In this document: one piece after another, positions 62,387 through 64,000 of the stretch
Numbering within the stretch: position 1 is the first letter of the stretch
Layout of the letters: each line of letters starts with the position of its first letter
From: Dasypus novemcinctus
Taxonomy: Eukaryota > Chordata > Mammalia > Cingulata > Dasypodidae
DNA length: 64,000 nucleotides
Direction of reading: 5' to 3'
NCBI RefSeq assembly: GCF_030445035.2
Contig: NC_080682.1
Coordinates: 32,780,770-32,844,769 of the forward strand
Notes under the pieces: model-generated
What the model was told of the DNA's origin: nothing
Databases searched by the model: none
What the model saw: the letters and a program-made list of their open reading frames with translations, nothing else
Translations under genes and position numbers: made by a program

Positions 62387-64000
62387 ATGGCTAACATAAA
62401 TAATTCCTTGAAAGTAATAACACTGAAAGTCAATGGATTAAACTCACCTATCAAAAGATTCAGACTGGGAAACTGGATAAGGAAATATGATCCATCTATA
62501 TGCTGTCTACAAGAAACATATCTTAGAACCAGGGATTCATGGAAGTTGAAAGTGAATGGCTGGAAAATGATCTTACAAGCAAATAATAAACAAGAAAAGG
62601 CAGGAGTAGCCATATTAATATCAGACATAATGGACTTCAAATGCAAAACAATTGTGAGAGACAAAGAAGGATACTACATATTAGTGAAAGGTATAATCTT
62701 TCTAGAAGAATGAACAATCATAACTATTATGCTCCTAACAAGGGCACCTCCAAATACATGAGGCAACACTGGAAAAACTAAGTGAAAGAAGAGATGCCTC
62801 TGCAATTATAGTGGAAGACTTTAATACACAACTATCAACTTTGGACAGAACATCTCAAAAGAGAATCAATAAAGAAACAAAAACTTTGAACAGTATATTA
62901 GAGGACCTGGACGTAATAGACATACACAGATCATTACACCCAAATACAGCAGGATATACATTTTTCTCAAGTGTACATGGATCATTCTCCAAGATAGACC
63001 ATACGCAAGGCCACAAAAAAAGGCTCAATTAATTCAGAAAGATCGAAATCATACAAAATAATATCTCTGATCACAGTGGAGTAAAACTAGAACTCTGCAA
63101 AGGACAGAGGGCCAGACTTCACACCAAGATATGGAAATTAAACTGCACACTATTAGAAAAACAGTGGGTTAAAGAGGAAATCTCAAAAGAAATTAATAAC
63201 TACCTTGAAACTAATGAAAATGATAACACAACATATCCAAACTTATGGGATGCAGCAAAAGCAGTACTGGGAGGGAAATTTATAGCCATAAATTCATACA
63301 TCAAAAAAGAAGAAAGAGCAAAAATTGAAGAACTAACTGCACATTTGGAGGAGTTCATAAAAAAAAAAAACCAATAAAGTAACCCCACAGGAAGAAGAAA
63401 GAAAGAAAGAACAAAGATACGAGCAGAAGTAAATGAAATAGAAAATAAGAAAGCACTTGAAAAGATAAACAAAATCAAGAGCTGGTTCTTTGAGAAGATC
63501 AATAAAATTGACAAACCCTTAGCTAGACTAACACAGAAAAAAGAGAGAAGATGCAAATAAAATAAGAAAGGAGAAAGGAGATATCACCACCGGCCCCACA
63601 GAAATAAAGATTATCATAAGAGGATACTTTGAAAAACTATATTCCAATAAAAATGACAATTCAGAGGAAATGGACAAATTCCTAGAAACACATAAGGAGC
63701 CTATACTGAAGAAAGAAGAAATTGATGATCTCAACAAACCAATCATAAGTAAAGAGATAGAATCAGTCATTAAAAGCCTCCCAACTAAGAAGAGCCCAGG
63801 GTCAGACAGCTTCACAGGTGAATTCTACAAAGCATTTTGGAAAGAACTGACACCAATCCTGCTGAAACTCTTCCAATAAATTGTAACAGAAGGAACATTA
63901 CCTAACTCATGCTATGATGCCAACATCACCCTAGTACCAGAGCCAAACAAAGACACCACAAGAAAGGAAAATTACAGACCAATTTCTCTAATGAACCTAA
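62387..64000 (+). pseudogene. L1 ORF2 (endonuclease and reverse transcriptase), disrupted, partial
   Basis: It starts MANINNSLKVITLKVNGLN at 62387, an AP-endonuclease-like N-terminus with CCLQETYL at about residue 40. Later parts lie in other frames: DFNTQLSTLDR (62817), YTFFSSVHGSFSKIDH (about 62952), the catalytic SDH at 63066-63074, then the reverse transcriptase entry LPTKKSPGSDSFTGEFY (about 63778) and NYRPISLMN at the window end. Three frames are needed and several stops occur, for example after 62711 and at 63877 (LFQ-stop-IV). The protein would normally nick DNA and copy L1 RNA. This copy is dead. Confidence 0.9.

Larger units (their letters stand above)
59362..64000 (+). mobile_element. 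LINE-1 element, 5' part, running off the window
   Basis: This L1 begins near 'ggcagggcaagatggcg' at 59371, with a 5' UTR of about 2 kb, an ORF1 region (about 61355-62322) and ORF2 from 62387 as far as the reverse transcriptase at the window end. Both frames are broken, so it cannot move by itself. It retains its 5' end, which only a minority of L1 insertions do. The target duplication cannot be tested because the 3' end is outside. Confidence 0.9.

Noticed and set aside
1-64000. CRISPR arrays, operons, phage or plasmid genes
   Set aside because: The window is vertebrate DNA with OR loci, L1s, SINEs and LTRs. No spaced direct repeats or bacterial-type gene order are present.

Overview
This window is mammalian nuclear DNA from an olfactory receptor (OR) gene cluster. 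A tRNA-derived SINE at 38293-38759 and another, antisense, at 46247-46546 look like armadillo-type (DAS-like) SINEs. Most of the roughly 14 LINE-1 pieces carry a 3' end that I associate with xenarthran L1s. An armadillo or another xenarthran is therefore the likely host. That rests on remembered repeat consensus sequences, not on a search.

There are four family-4 (OR4A/OR4C-like) OR loci. One is intact: 43498-44427 (+), 309 codons with every class II OR signature. Three are pseudogenes: 6488-7387 (-), 14951-17521 (+, split by two insertions) and 27287-28225 (+). Non-coding DNA around each locus is also duplicated. An 'upstream block' and a 'downstream block' can be matched between copies, so the window is a set of duplicated units. 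Units left of about 14.7 kb point to the minus strand and units to the right point to the plus strand, giving a head-to-head junction near 14.72-14.80 kb. Upstream blocks at 3200-4980, 53600-57590 and 57600-59361 have lost their receptor or have it outside the window. Copies of the unit keep a candidate 5'-UTR exon donor (best at 41023/41024) and an acceptor 40-71 bases before the start codon (best at 43455/43456), which predicts a spliced two-exon transcript for the intact gene.

Layout: 1-2600 L1 debris; 3200-7387 minus-strand duplicated blocks and OR pseudogene 1; 7388-14715 its upstream flank with L1 insertions, one of them 5'-inverted; 14760-17521 OR pseudogene 2, holding a solo retroviral LTR (6-base target duplication) and an L1 3' end (11-base target duplication); 17522-29280 flanks and OR pseudogene 3; 29285-37390 a dense L1 pile; 37400-46240 the intact gene with its flanks; 46247-53600 SINE, LTR, L1 and simple repeats; 53600-59361 two receptor-less upstream blocks with three fossil LTRs nearby; 59362-64000 the 5' part of a disabled L1 that runs off the window.

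The only likely functional gene is the receptor at 43498. It is predicted to act in the cilia of olfactory neurons through G-olf. I found no undescribed biological system. The more interesting points are the duplicated and inverted unit structure, the conserved splice signals, the nested insertions in pseudogene 2 and the tandem monomers in the L1 5' UTR.
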